DNA from: Actinomycetes bacterium
GTDB taxonomy: Bacteria; Actinomycetota; Coriobacteriia; Coriobacteriales; Eggerthellaceae
NCBI GenBank assembly: GCA_023394615.1
Contig: JAEXAI010000016.1
Location: 124,001-188,000, forward strand
Direction: 5' to 3'
DNA length: 64,000 nucleotides
The notes beneath the pieces are model-generated. The model worked only from the letters and a program-made list of their open reading frames with translations, did no database searches and was not told the DNA's origin. Positions 26,287 to 34,291 of this stretch are shown here, piece after piece. Numbering within the stretch: the first letter of the stretch is position 1; each line of letters opens with the position of its first letter. A program made the translations under genes and the position numbers.

Positions 26287-27549
26287 CTATTCAGTCCACT
26301 CGTCCTGCAAACCCTTCATCTTCGCAAAGCAGAAAGAGCCGAGCAGGAAAACAACAATCAAACAAACAATAGCAACCATGAACAATGTCGGATAACCGAA
26401 TCCACCCAAGAAAGCCCAGAACGGAGCAGCAATAGCACCAACGATATTCACAAACATCGATATGCGGGAGTAAATCTGCGGATACTCACGCTGTCCGAAG
26501 AGCTGACGTACCACGATGGGTACCAACACGACGCAGCTGGCAAAGAAGAAACCATAAATTGCTGCACCAGCATAAAGCATGAATTCCGAACCAGTGCCGA
26601 ACCAGACCAACAACACGCCTACAACACCAGAAAGACAAGCGGCAATGAAGCTGATTTTCGAGTTCTTGTCAGCACAAACACCAAGAGCCAACTTAGAGAT
26701 TGCCTGGGCTACCATCATAACAGTAGCCATCATAACGCCTACAGCCAAAGCATCGAACGCTACGCCTTGCAGAGACTTGGTATAGCTGGGGAACTGCTGT
26801 GCAACGATCGTGAGCAAATTGATGATACCGGCGAACAGGAAGCATGCATAGAACACAGGCGACTTCATAACCTTGCTCGCATCAAGACCTGCAGGTTTGC
26901 CCGATGCCGTTTGCGGTTTACCGTAAGGCAAGCAACCACATTCCTGCGGAGTGCTGCGAATGCACAGCAGTGTGAACGGAAGACTGGTGACAAGAGCAGC
27001 AACGCCCCAAATCATGTAGATGCTCCAGATATCCATACCATTGCCCGATGCATACAAAGCGTTGAAAACTTGCAGCCAGATAGCACCTCCGATTCCCGTG
27101 AAAGCCATGCAAAGACCGATGATGGTTCCCGATTTTTGGTTGAACCATTTATTGCACAACGTGGGTACGGCCAACCAAAGTAGACCAACTTCGCCCAAGC
27201 CCATCATCAATCCAGCAACATAGAAAATCCAAAGCTGCTTGACCAACGAGATCAGGATGAAGCCAACACCGACTAATAGCGCGGATGCTGAAAGGACGAT
27301 GCGGATATCCGTCTTCGCCAGCAGATTGCCGATGAAGGGAGCGGAAAACGCCTCAGCCAAATACAGAACCGTGATATAAATCGCCCACGTGGCTTTATCC
27401 ACACCGAGCAATTCGGGTACTACTGCCTGGAAAGCCGACCAGGTGGAAAAGACCAATGCCGAACATCCAAAAGTCATCATTATGCCAGAAATGATGATGA
27501 GGATATGACGTGCACTCATCTTGTCCGTAAAAGTTGCAGTTTCACTCAC
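26287..27549 (-). CDS. MFS transporter
   Basis: A 420-residue major facilitator superfamily protein with about 12 hydrophobic segments, including IIISGIMMTFGCSALVF near the N-terminus, a loop between TM2 and TM3 around residues 70-80 (GNLLAKTDIRIVL) and a long central loop with CLPYGKPQ at about 205. The GTG at 27549 has AAGGAGG eight bases upstream, so I prefer it over the longer in-frame reading. Last gene on the strand carrying acyl-CoA dehydrogenase 3 and fixABCX, 221 bp downstream of the dehydrogenase. In carnitine-type systems a substrate/product antiporter occupies this role; this is an MFS carrier, not a BCCT carrier like CaiT. Substrate unknown. Confidence 0.85.
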   Translation of the reverse strand: MSETATFTDKMSARHILIIISGIMMTFGCSALVFSTWSAFQAVVPELLGVDKATWAIYITVLYLAEAFSAPFIGNLLAKTDIRIVLSASALLVGVGFILISLVKQLWIFYVAGLMMGLGEVGLLWLAVPTLCNKWFNQKSGTIIGLCMAFTGIGGAIWLQVFNALYASGNGMDIWSIYMIWGVAALVTSLPFTLLCIRSTPQECGCLPYGKPQTASGKPAGLDASKVMKSPVFYACFLFAGIINLLTIVAQQFPSYTKSLQGVAFDALAVGVMMATVMMVAQAISKLALGVCADKNSKISFIAACLSGVVGVLLVWFGTGSEFMLYAGAAIYGFFFASCVVLVPIVVRQLFGQREYPQIYSRISMFVNIVGAIAAPFWAFLGGFGYPTLFMVAIVCLIVVFLLGSFCFAKMKGLQDEWTE

Positions 27550-27734
27550 TGTGATTCCTCCTTGAATCGTTTGCTCTCGCATCCACCAACTGAAACAACG
27601 GATACGAAAGACCCCAAGTTTTAGGAATCGCATGTAGAACAGACTCATTGCATATTGTAAGGTGAATAAACTCGTTTGTAAACTGAATAACGCCTGTTCA
27701 AGCATTGTATTAGACGATGGTTTAATGCCTATTC

Positions 27735-27761
27735 GATAGACTGCATCTATCAGTGCTGATA
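27735..27761. promoter_or_regulatory. Overlapping palindromes upstream of the MFS gene
   Basis: GATAGA-N5-TCTATC (27735-27751) overlaps TATCAG-TG-CTGATA (27748-27761) in the gap between acyl-CoA dehydrogenase 3 and the MFS gene. They look like operator sites and share half-sites with the regions before acyl-CoA dehydrogenases 1 and 2. Confidence 0.4.
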
Positions 27762-27770
27762 ATGGGCACC

Positions 27771-28928
27771 TTAGTATTCCTTCTTAACCAAAGGAGCCGC
27801 TATGCGCACCATGATCTGGTCAGTTCCTTCGGCAATTTGGTTGCCTCGACAATCCTGCCATATCCAGCTGACACGTTCGTTTCCGGTATAACCGCGCCCG
27901 CCTAGTATTTGCAGCGCATCACTTGCCACCTCTGTGGCAGCAGCTGGCACATAGCGCTTCATAAGCGCAACAGACAAGCGTCTGTCAGTCGAATCGTTAT
28001 CCATCTGCCAGGCGGCATTATAGGTCAGGTTGCGCATGTTCCTTATTTTCACTTCCATGTCCACGAGCATCTGCTCTATCTGCTGGAAATCACCGATAGG
28101 CTGGCCGAAAGCCTTGCGGCTTGCGGCATGCTCCACGGCGTCTTCCATAGCTGCGCATGCTAATCCCAATGATGTTGCGCACACCAACACACGACCTGTT
28201 TCGAGAAGATGGAATAGCTGGTGGAACCCTTCGGCCTCCTTCCCTACCAAACGGTAGGCTGAATCAAGCTTCACATTGTCGAATACCACATCGGAAAACG
28301 GCAGGATTTTCTGACCGATCTTATTGATGGGAAATGCGGAAACGCCTTCCAAATTCCGTGGTATAAGCCAAAAGGATAGGACGGGATGATTGCCTGTTGG
28401 TGCATCACCATCAATTGCCGCTACCAATATCTTGGGGGCGTACTCACCGTTTACCACGAACGTTTTCCTGCCATTCAAGAGCAGCTTGCCGTCTTGCGTG
28501 CGCACGTTCGTCTTCATAGACATTGTGTCACTGCCAGCAGTAGGTTCGGATACCGCCAAGGCGAAGGTCAGGCGCCCGCTTTCGCGGTAGGCGTCCACCA
28601 AAGGCGCACCCAGCTTCGCATCGTCTAGGCCCTGCAACATCTGTATGTTCATCAAGTCATTTGAAAAAGGAAGCGCGGTTCCCGCATAACGAGAAAGCTC
28701 TTCGGTGATGAGCGCCTGATCTAAAAGCACACCGCTGGTTCCTTCCAATGCATTAGACTCGAATTCCTTATGCCGATAGTATTCCCGTACGAAATTTTGA
28801 CACACATCATCAGGCAAGCCTTGATCGCGCTGCCACTGACGGGTTTTCTCTTTCGAGAAATTTTGTTGGGCAAAGCCTCTGAACGATTCCACAAGCTCGA
28901 GTTGCCGTTGCGTCATTTCAAAATCCAT
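27771..28928 (-). CDS. Acyl-CoA dehydrogenase 3
   Basis: A 385-residue acyl-CoA dehydrogenase with ALAVSEPTAGSDTMSMKT (FAD/substrate loop), NGRKTFVVNGEYAPKILVAA, RKAFGQPIGDFQQIEQML and LQILGGRGYTGNERVSWIWQD. The catalytic Glu is in the classical place, AEGTDQIM (about Glu367). ATG at 28928 with AGAGGTG upstream; the frame is open to 29123 but that stretch contains a terminator hairpin. It is distinct in sequence from acyl-CoA dehydrogenases 1/2 and 4. It follows fixX behind a hairpin with a T-run, so its expression may be conditional on read-through. Reductase or oxidase direction unknown. Confidence 0.88.
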   Translation of the reverse strand: MDFEMTQRQLELVESFRGFAQQNFSKEKTRQWQRDQGLPDDVCQNFVREYYRHKEFESNALEGTSGVLLDQALITEELSRYAGTALPFSNDLMNIQMLQGLDDAKLGAPLVDAYRESGRLTFALAVSEPTAGSDTMSMKTNVRTQDGKLLLNGRKTFVVNGEYAPKILVAAIDGDAPTGNHPVLSFWLIPRNLEGVSAFPINKIGQKILPFSDVVFDNVKLDSAYRLVGKEAEGFHQLFHLLETGRVLVCATSLGLACAAMEDAVEHAASRKAFGQPIGDFQQIEQMLVDMEVKIRNMRNLTYNAAWQMDNDSTDRRLSVALMKRYVPAAATEVASDALQILGGRGYTGNERVSWIWQDCRGNQIAEGTDQIMVRIAAPLVKKEY

Positions 28929-28943
28929 AAAGCACCTCTTATG

Positions 28944-28974
28944 AAAAAGCACGGACCACCTGCTGGCGGCCCGT
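28944..28974 (-). terminator. Terminator/attenuator between fixX and acyl-CoA dehydrogenase 3
   Basis: On the minus strand ACGGGCCGCC pairs with GGTGGTCCGT (10 bp, two wobbles, AGCA loop), followed by GCTTTTTC. The T-run ends only about 15 bases before the dehydrogenase start codon, so read-through rather than a new promoter must drive that gene unless transcription starts in the 200 bp before the hairpin. Confidence 0.65.
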
Positions 28975-29172
28975 ACCATTTTTTCCTTTGCCGAGCGATC
29001 ATTTTGCTTGCTGCTAATTATCGCACAAATTGCAGCTGGCGTGCTCGATGAGCCATACGTATCCAATCTTGGTATGCATTCGTCTACCCACGGGCTGTAC
29101 AGCCACACGCCTACAAGGCTCACTACCGTCTAATCACGGCAAGAGCATCTGTGTATCCGGAATCAACGCATC

Positions 29173-29481
29173 CTATCCGAAACGGTACTCCACGCCCATG
29201 GTAGGCTGGGGCATCTCCCACTTCTTCACGATTGTCCCCTCACAGGCGATGCGACACGTGCCGCACTCTAAGCAGCCAGCATAGTCGAAGGACTTATGAC
29301 CGTCGGCATCCACCTTGTAAAGCGCCGCCGGGCACACGCGCACCAGCTTGCCGAACTCCTTGTCTGGCAACTTGTCCAGATCTTCCTCGGAAAGCTCGAT
29401 ATGCGCGCTCTCCTCGTCGACGTTATACTTATCGACCGCTATCAGCTCGTCGACGTTCACGGTTATCTCGGGCAGCATCAT
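29173..29481 (-). CDS. fixX: Ferredoxin-like protein FixX
   Basis: A 102-residue iron-sulfur protein of the FixX family. VCPAALYKVDADGHKSFDYAGCLECGTCRIAC contains the Cys of CPAALY and a C-x2-C-x2-C-x3-C set, enough for one [4Fe-4S] cluster. FixX passes electrons between FixC and ferredoxin or quinone in ETF-linked chains. The start overlaps the fixC stop by 4 bp (ATGA), so the two are translationally coupled. The 244-bp gap after it (28929-29172) contains the palindrome GGCTGTACAGCC at 29093-29104 and the terminator before acyl-CoA dehydrogenase 3. Confidence 0.92.
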   Translation of the reverse strand: MMLPEITVNVDELIAVDKYNVDEESAHIELSEEDLDKLPDKEFGKLVRVCPAALYKVDADGHKSFDYAGCLECGTCRIACEGTIVKKWEMPQPTMGVEYRFG

Positions 29482-30791
29482 AGCGCCTTCAGAGCTCCTC
29501 TCACTTGTTTCAGAAGCTTGAACATGCCGCGCTTCTTGATTATCGGCATCATGCGGTCTTTCAGGTGGCTCTGGGGCTTCCCATCGACACTGAACATGGC
29601 GTTGAATATCTCGGCGACCATGACCGGGTAATCGGTGAACATCTCAGGCCAGCTCTCCATTGTCTCGGGCCACGCCTTGAAGGTCTCAAGATCGCGCATG
29701 ACGAAGCTACCCTCCATCTTGGCCTTGTAGGAGGCAAGGCCCGCGCGCGTGGTGTCACCCGCGTCTATGGCGTCGCAGGCAGCCTCGGCGGCGAAGCGGC
29801 CGGATGCCACGGCGAAGTCCATGCCGCGCACCTGATAGCCTAGGTTCATGCAAAGCATCGCGGCATCGCCTGCCACCAGGCAGCCGTCGTAGGTGTATTC
29901 GGGCACCATGTTCCAGCCGCCCTCGGACACCATGTGCCCGGAGTGCTCAGACATACGGGCGCCTGCGATGATGGGAGCCACAGCCGGGTGGTGCTTGAAG
30001 TCATCCATCGCCTGGTATATCGTCGTGTTTGCCGCCGCCATGTCCTCGATGGTGGCCACAAGCCCCAAGCTCACCGATTCCTTGTTGGTGTACATGAAGC
30101 CGCCGCCCACGTTGCCGTGCGTGCAGTCGCCCACAAACAGCATGGCCGCGCCCTCGCCCTCGGGGCACAAGAAACGATCTTCAATCTGGGAGGCCGGCAT
30201 CTCGAAGACCTCTTTGATACCCACCGCCATCTGAGAGGCCGCAGGTCGAGCGGCCCCCAGGCTGCGCTCGGTCAGCAGCGAGTTCACGCCCTCGGCCACG
30301 ACGACCACCTGCGCGGTGATCTCGTCTTCGCCGGCCCGTATGCCGGTGATGCGCCCGGCATCGTCTTTCAAAAGCTCCTCCACGGCGATGCCGCAGATGT
30401 ACTCAGCGCCCGCGCCCTCGGCCTGCTCGGCCAGCCATTGGTCAAACGTGCCTCGCAGAACCGCATAGGAGTCGCGCCCGACCTGCGCCAGCTGGGCGCT
30501 GGTGAAATCGACCGTCATGTTTGAGTCGGGTGACATCATCGCCACGCGCTCATGGGTAATCTTGCGCTCGTAGGGGATGTCTGAGATCGACACCTCTCCG
30601 TCGGAATACTCGTCGAAGACCGCCGCCAGCGAATGCGCGTAAATGCGCCCGCCCGTCATGTTCTTCGCGCCCGCGTACTCACCGCGCTCGACGACCAGCA
30701 CTGACTTGCCCTTCTTCGCGGCCACATAGGCGGCCGTCGCGCCGGCGCAGCCGGAACCGACGACGATAACGTCGAAATCGGTTTCTGCCAT
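29478..30791 (-). CDS. fixC: FAD-dependent oxidoreductase FixC (ETF:quinone oxidoreductase-like)
   Basis: A 437-residue flavoprotein. The N-terminal dinucleotide-binding loop VIVVGSGCAGATAAYVAAKKGKSVLVVE is clear, followed by GEYAGAKNMTGGRIYAHSL, typical of FixC and ETF-QO. A later FAD segment, YDGCLVAGDAAMLCMNLGYQVRGMDFAVASG, closes the FAD domain. ATG at 30791 with GGAAGG upstream. It would move electrons between the FixAB flavoprotein and the membrane quinone pool or ferredoxin. Codon use is visibly more GC-rich than in the flanking dehydrogenase genes. Confidence 0.94.
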   Translation of the reverse strand: MAETDFDVIVVGSGCAGATAAYVAAKKGKSVLVVERGEYAGAKNMTGGRIYAHSLAAVFDEYSDGEVSISDIPYERKITHERVAMMSPDSNMTVDFTSAQLAQVGRDSYAVLRGTFDQWLAEQAEGAGAEYICGIAVEELLKDDAGRITGIRAGEDEITAQVVVVAEGVNSLLTERSLGAARPAASQMAVGIKEVFEMPASQIEDRFLCPEGEGAAMLFVGDCTHGNVGGGFMYTNKESVSLGLVATIEDMAAANTTIYQAMDDFKHHPAVAPIIAGARMSEHSGHMVSEGGWNMVPEYTYDGCLVAGDAAMLCMNLGYQVRGMDFAVASGRFAAEAACDAIDAGDTTRAGLASYKAKMEGSFVMRDLETFKAWPETMESWPEMFTDYPVMVAEIFNAMFSVDGKPQSHLKDRMMPIIKKRGMFKLLKQVRGALKAL

Positions 30792-30815
30792 CTGCTCTAC
30801 CTTCCTTTCATCGCG

Positions 30816-30852
30816 GCGCGCCCCGGGCCCTCATGCGGCAGCCGGGGCGCGC
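30816..30852 (-). other. Strong hairpin in the fixB-fixC gap
   Basis: GCGCGCCCCGG pairs perfectly with CCGGGGCGCGC (11 bp, 15-base loop) in the 123-bp gap. No T-run follows, so it is more likely an mRNA processing or stability element, or a pause site, than a terminator. Confidence 0.5.
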
Positions 30853-30914
30853 TCATCGTCTTGTCTTGCCGGGTTGCGCGGTGCGCTTGCACACCTGCAG
30901 CCCGCTTATGTTCC

Positions 30915-31805
30915 TTACAGGGCTGCAGCCAAAGCCGGCAGCACCGTCTTCAGATCTCCTACCAGCCCGAAGTCGCACTGCTTGAAAATCGGGGCGTTCT
31001 TGTCTTTGTTGATAGCGAACACCGTGCCTGCGCGGTTGCAGCCCACCATGTGCTGCATCTGGCCGGATATGCCAGCTGCCAGATACACCTTCGGGGCCAC
31101 CATTTGGCCGGAAACGCCCACGTAGGCCTCGCGGGGGAACCAGTCCACGGCCTCGGTGAGGGGCCTGCTGCAGCCCACCTCGGCACCGATCTTGGCGGCC
31201 ACATCGCGCAGCAGCGCCAGGTCGGCCTCGTCGGCGAACCCACGGCCCGCCGCCGCTATGGCGTCGGCGGCGGCCAGGTTCACATCGGATTTCGGCAACG
31301 CCTCGGTTGCGGTCTTGACGATGGGAGTGGAAGGTGCCTGGAACGCGGCCTCCTCCACAACATCAGTGCCGGTGGCGGCAGCGCCGTCGTATACGCCGGC
31401 TCCCACAGTAAAGATGGCCACATCTCCTGCGGACTTCGCGCTGCGCACGCCTGCGCCGCCGAAGTACATGGAGCGGGCGCACCCATCCTCAATCGACATC
31501 GCGTCGGTGATCGCCGCGGTGTGCGCATGGGCTGCTAGGCGCCCGATGAGGGAGAGCGTGCGCTCAGTGGGCTCTCCCAGCACAACCTGGGCGCCCTCGG
31601 CGTCAAAGATGCCGTTCAGGGTGAGATACCCATCGTCTGCGACGGCGCCCTCGGGCACGTCGACGTGCACGCACTTGTCGGCCGCTCCCGTAATCGCCGG
31701 CGCACCCACGCGCACCAATACGATCTCGTCTGCCATCGTCCTTGCCCCTGCGCACAGCTCGCGCGCGCCGGATTCGGTCTCTGCTATTACCAATGCCTTA
31801 GTCAT
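30915..31805 (-). CDS. fixB: Electron transfer flavoprotein alpha subunit FixB
   Basis: A 296-residue ETF alpha subunit. The C-terminal FAD domain is clear: GCSRPLTEAVDWFPREAYVG, SGQMVAPKVYLAAGISGQMQH and FAINKDKNAPIFKQCDFGLVGD, the loops that hold the FAD. The N-terminal half is an alpha/beta domain. ATG at 31805 with AGGAAAGG upstream, 14 bp after fixA. It pairs with FixA to deliver electrons to acyl-CoA dehydrogenase-type reductases. High GC codon usage compared with flanking genes. Confidence 0.94.
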   Translation of the reverse strand: MTKALVIAETESGARELCAGARTMADEIVLVRVGAPAITGAADKCVHVDVPEGAVADDGYLTLNGIFDAEGAQVVLGEPTERTLSLIGRLAAHAHTAAITDAMSIEDGCARSMYFGGAGVRSAKSAGDVAIFTVGAGVYDGAAATGTDVVEEAAFQAPSTPIVKTATEALPKSDVNLAAADAIAAAGRGFADEADLALLRDVAAKIGAEVGCSRPLTEAVDWFPREAYVGVSGQMVAPKVYLAAGISGQMQHMVGCNRAGTVFAINKDKNAPIFKQCDFGLVGDLKTVLPALAAAL

Positions 31806-31819
31806 CTTGGTGTCCTTTC

Positions 31820-32578
31820 CTACAGAGCCGCGCGTAACGCTGCGGCGAATTGCTCGATCGCGCCGTCATCGGCAGCATCTGCCACCTGCAGCTTGCGCTC
31901 AGCTTGCTCGGGGGCCTTCGTGTCGACGACCTGCACGGCGGCCTGCGGCGCGCCTTCTGCTTCGGCCACGTCTTGGGGCTTTTTGCCGGCAGCTAGGATA
32001 TCTTTCATGCCGCAGATGCGCGGAAGAGCGATGTCGGGGACTACGCTGACTACCGCAGGCAGGGGAATCTCAACGCTCTCTAGCTCGCTCTCGAGCAGAC
32101 GCTTTGCCGACAAAGCAGCTCCGGCGGTCTCCATGGAGATGACCGCGGAGGCATAGGGCATGCCCAGCTCGCTTGCCAGCTGCGCGCCGGTCTGCCTGGC
32201 GTAGAGGTCGGCCGATCCCTCACCGCACACGATAAGGTCAGCACCTCCCGCCTTGGCGACCAGCTTGGCCAGCTCGACGGCGGTGGCGCGCGCATCTAGG
32301 TCGGCAGTGGCGTCGCCGGCCGTCATATAGAGCTCGTCAACGCCGCGAGCCAGCACGTCTTTTTTGGTCTTGGAGTCGTTCGCTTTGGCCGATCCCACGC
32401 TTATGGCCTTCACGGTCGAGCCTTCGTTGGCTGCTGCCAGCTGAGTCGCGGCCTCCAATGCGTTCTTGTCGTAGGTGGATATGATTTGATGGGCCTTCGC
32501 GAAGTCGAGGGAGCCGTCGGCTGCGACCACGATGTCCTGATCATCTGCGAGGATCTTCACGGGAACTACGATGTTCAT
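31820..32578 (-). CDS. fixA: Electron transfer flavoprotein beta subunit FixA
   Basis: A 252-residue ETF beta subunit starting MNIVVPVKILADDQDI. Family landmarks include ANDSKTKKDVLARGVDELYM, LIVCGEGSADLYARQTGAQLASELG (nucleotide-binding region) and LPAVVSVVPDIALPRICGMKDILAAGKKP. ATG at 32578 with AAGGAAAGG upstream. In bifurcating FixABCX systems this subunit carries the FAD that takes electrons from NADH; whether this one bifurcates cannot be decided from sequence. First of the fix genes, separated by hairpins from acyl-CoA dehydrogenase 4. Confidence 0.94.
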   Translation of the reverse strand: MNIVVPVKILADDQDIVVAADGSLDFAKAHQIISTYDKNALEAATQLAAANEGSTVKAISVGSAKANDSKTKKDVLARGVDELYMTAGDATADLDARATAVELAKLVAKAGGADLIVCGEGSADLYARQTGAQLASELGMPYASAVISMETAGAALSAKRLLESELESVEIPLPAVVSVVPDIALPRICGMKDILAAGKKPQDVAEAEGAPQAAVQVVDTKAPEQAERKLQVADAADDGAIEQFAAALRAAL

Positions 32579-32675
32579 GTGCGTTTCCTTTCCTTGGTTG
32601 GTTATCCGTTTTTTGAAACTATCAGCATTTGCCTAGCTGCTTCCCGCACATTGCGGGCAGATTCATACAGAGAGT

Positions 32676-32723
32676 GCGCTACGCGGGAATTTTTTGGGAG
32701 AGAGAGGGATGCCCGCGTAGCGC
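32676..32723 (-). other. Strong hairpin between acyl-CoA dehydrogenase 4 and fixA
   Basis: GCGCTACGCGGG pairs perfectly with CCCGCGTAGCGC (12 bp, 24-base loop). A smaller CCCGCA/TGCGGG hairpin lies at 32643-32657. Neither ends in a T-run. They may separate or stabilise the two parts of the transcript. Confidence 0.5.
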
Positions 32724-32745
32724 TTTAGAAGGGGGATTGTCAAAA

Positions 32746-33900
32746 TTAAAGGGCGTACTTCTTCGCGACCTGACGGCCAGCGATATAGGCCATGATCTCG
32801 TGCGTGCCGCCACCAAACATGTTGCCGCGCATATCGGCCCACAAACGTCCGATTCGCACTTCGTCGGTGTAACCCAAGCCGGCGTAAATCTGCAGACCCA
32901 TATCTGCCACTTGGAAGCACTCTTTGCAACCGTAACGCTTCAAAAGCGCGCTTTCCAATTGTACGGACTGACCATTGTCAAGCATCCACAAGGTCTTATA
33001 CAGCAAGTTACGCGTGTTTTGAACCTTGATCTCCATGTCGGTCAAAAGCTCTTGAATCATTTCCTGTTTGGCGATAGGCTTGCCGAATGCGATGCGCTGA
33101 TTGGCATACTGAGCCGCATCTTCCAAGGCAGCCTGAGCCAAGCCCAACTGCTCGGCAACTACATAGGCACGCTCGACTTCAAAGTTCTTCATCAACATCA
33201 TGAAGCCCTTGCCCGGCTCGCCCATGCGATTTTCTTCGGTGAGCACGACGTCGTCCAGATAGACCTCACAAAACGGTATAGCCTGCTGACCAATCTTGTG
33301 CAGCACCGATGTGCTGACGCCCGGGGTGTCCATTTTCACAAGCCACAAGCTCATGTTGTTGTTGTCGTGGGAGGAATCCTCGTCTTTAGCTATCACGATG
33401 GTGTAAGGAAGCACGGCCCCCATGGTCACCCATGTTTTCTGACCGGAAAGCTTGTAGGTACCATCGGCCTGCTTTTTCGTAACGCAGGTCATAGAACGGT
33501 TATCGGAACCGGCGCCGGGCTCGGAAATGGACAGAGAAGCGATGGGCCAACCGGTTTCCATGTAATGATCCATGCACTGTTGCTTCTGCTCTTCACTGCC
33601 AAACTCCATGATGTCGAACATCGAAAGTGAGTTCTGATACAGGATGTGCATGCAACCGCTTTTGTGATACAGGCGCTCGATCATCATACCGACGGTCTGC
33701 TTGTCGGCAGGCACTCCGCCGTATTCCTCGGGAATGCCCATCAAACCGAATCCGGCATCACGATATGCTTCCGCGATTTCGTCGGACATGCCATGATTCT
33801 CATACATGTCGCGAATGGCATCATCAGTGAAGTAACGCTCGCAGAACTCGTCGACGCTCTCAAGCAAGAGTTCTTGCTCGTCGGTCAGATTGAAATCCAT
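32746..33900 (-). CDS. Acyl-CoA dehydrogenase 4, CaiA-like
   Basis: A 384-residue acyl-CoA dehydrogenase starting MDFNLTDEQELLLESVDEF, an N-terminus like that of the crotonobetainyl-CoA reductase CaiA. Middle domain: LSISEPGAGSDNRSMTC and GQKTWVTMGAVLPYTIVIA; C-terminal: QRIAFGKPIAKQEMI and LQIYAGLGYTDEVRIGRLWAD. The classical catalytic Glu position is Gly here (FGGGTHEIM), as in dehydrogenases that place the base on another helix; NFEVERAY (Glu243) is the likely substitute. ATG at 33900 with AGGAGG upstream. It sits ahead of fixABCX as CaiA relates to the fix genes in enterobacteria, so I infer an ETF-dependent enoyl-CoA reductase. Divergent from a TetR gene. Confidence 0.9.
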   Translation of the reverse strand: MDFNLTDEQELLLESVDEFCERYFTDDAIRDMYENHGMSDEIAEAYRDAGFGLMGIPEEYGGVPADKQTVGMMIERLYHKSGCMHILYQNSLSMFDIMEFGSEEQKQQCMDHYMETGWPIASLSISEPGAGSDNRSMTCVTKKQADGTYKLSGQKTWVTMGAVLPYTIVIAKDEDSSHDNNNMSLWLVKMDTPGVSTSVLHKIGQQAIPFCEVYLDDVVLTEENRMGEPGKGFMMLMKNFEVERAYVVAEQLGLAQAALEDAAQYANQRIAFGKPIAKQEMIQELLTDMEIKVQNTRNLLYKTLWMLDNGQSVQLESALLKRYGCKECFQVADMGLQIYAGLGYTDEVRIGRLWADMRGNMFGGGTHEIMAYIAGRQVAKKYAL

Positions 33901-34291
33901 TGCCAACCTCCTAGGTTTCCAGTTTTTCATCCGAACGTCCCGTATTCTTCGGGCATCCCATCACCGCTCGGATTGCTTTTTTAACTAAAGCCAGAATACC
34001 CTCATCTATTTTCATTTGGATGGTCATTTTTCTTGTTCTGTCCTATTTTGTTCCTCAGAGACGATTTATGAGAGATTATCCAGCATGTATTCCTAACTTC
34101 AATAAATTGCCTGTTTCTGATAGATTCTGTAAATATTTAAGCGTTTTCCCAGTACATTGCCATAATCCAAGCTTATTCTCACATACTTTTTTGTTTTTCC
34201 CATTTGAAACATATTCTCATTTTTGTCCACTTTGTTATACTGAAGAAGATTTGAACCAAGCTCATTGCCATATGCGATTGCGGAGGATGCC
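33901..34291. promoter_or_regulatory. Divergent promoter region, acyl-CoA dehydrogenase 4 / TetR
   Basis: 391 bp, strongly AT-rich, without a credible open frame. It must hold the promoters of both divergent genes. TATACT at 34236-34241 is a good -10 for the TetR gene, 55 bp before its start, but no well-spaced -35 was found. No clear palindromic operator was seen. Confidence 0.45.

Noticed and set aside
26254..27183. 309-codon open frame on the plus strand
   Set aside because: Antisense to the MFS transporter and very polar; no motif or ribosome site.
30861..32156. Several plus-strand open frames opposite fixA and fixB
   Set aside because: GC-rich DNA leaves all frames open; the fix genes on the minus strand have clear motifs and ribosome sites.
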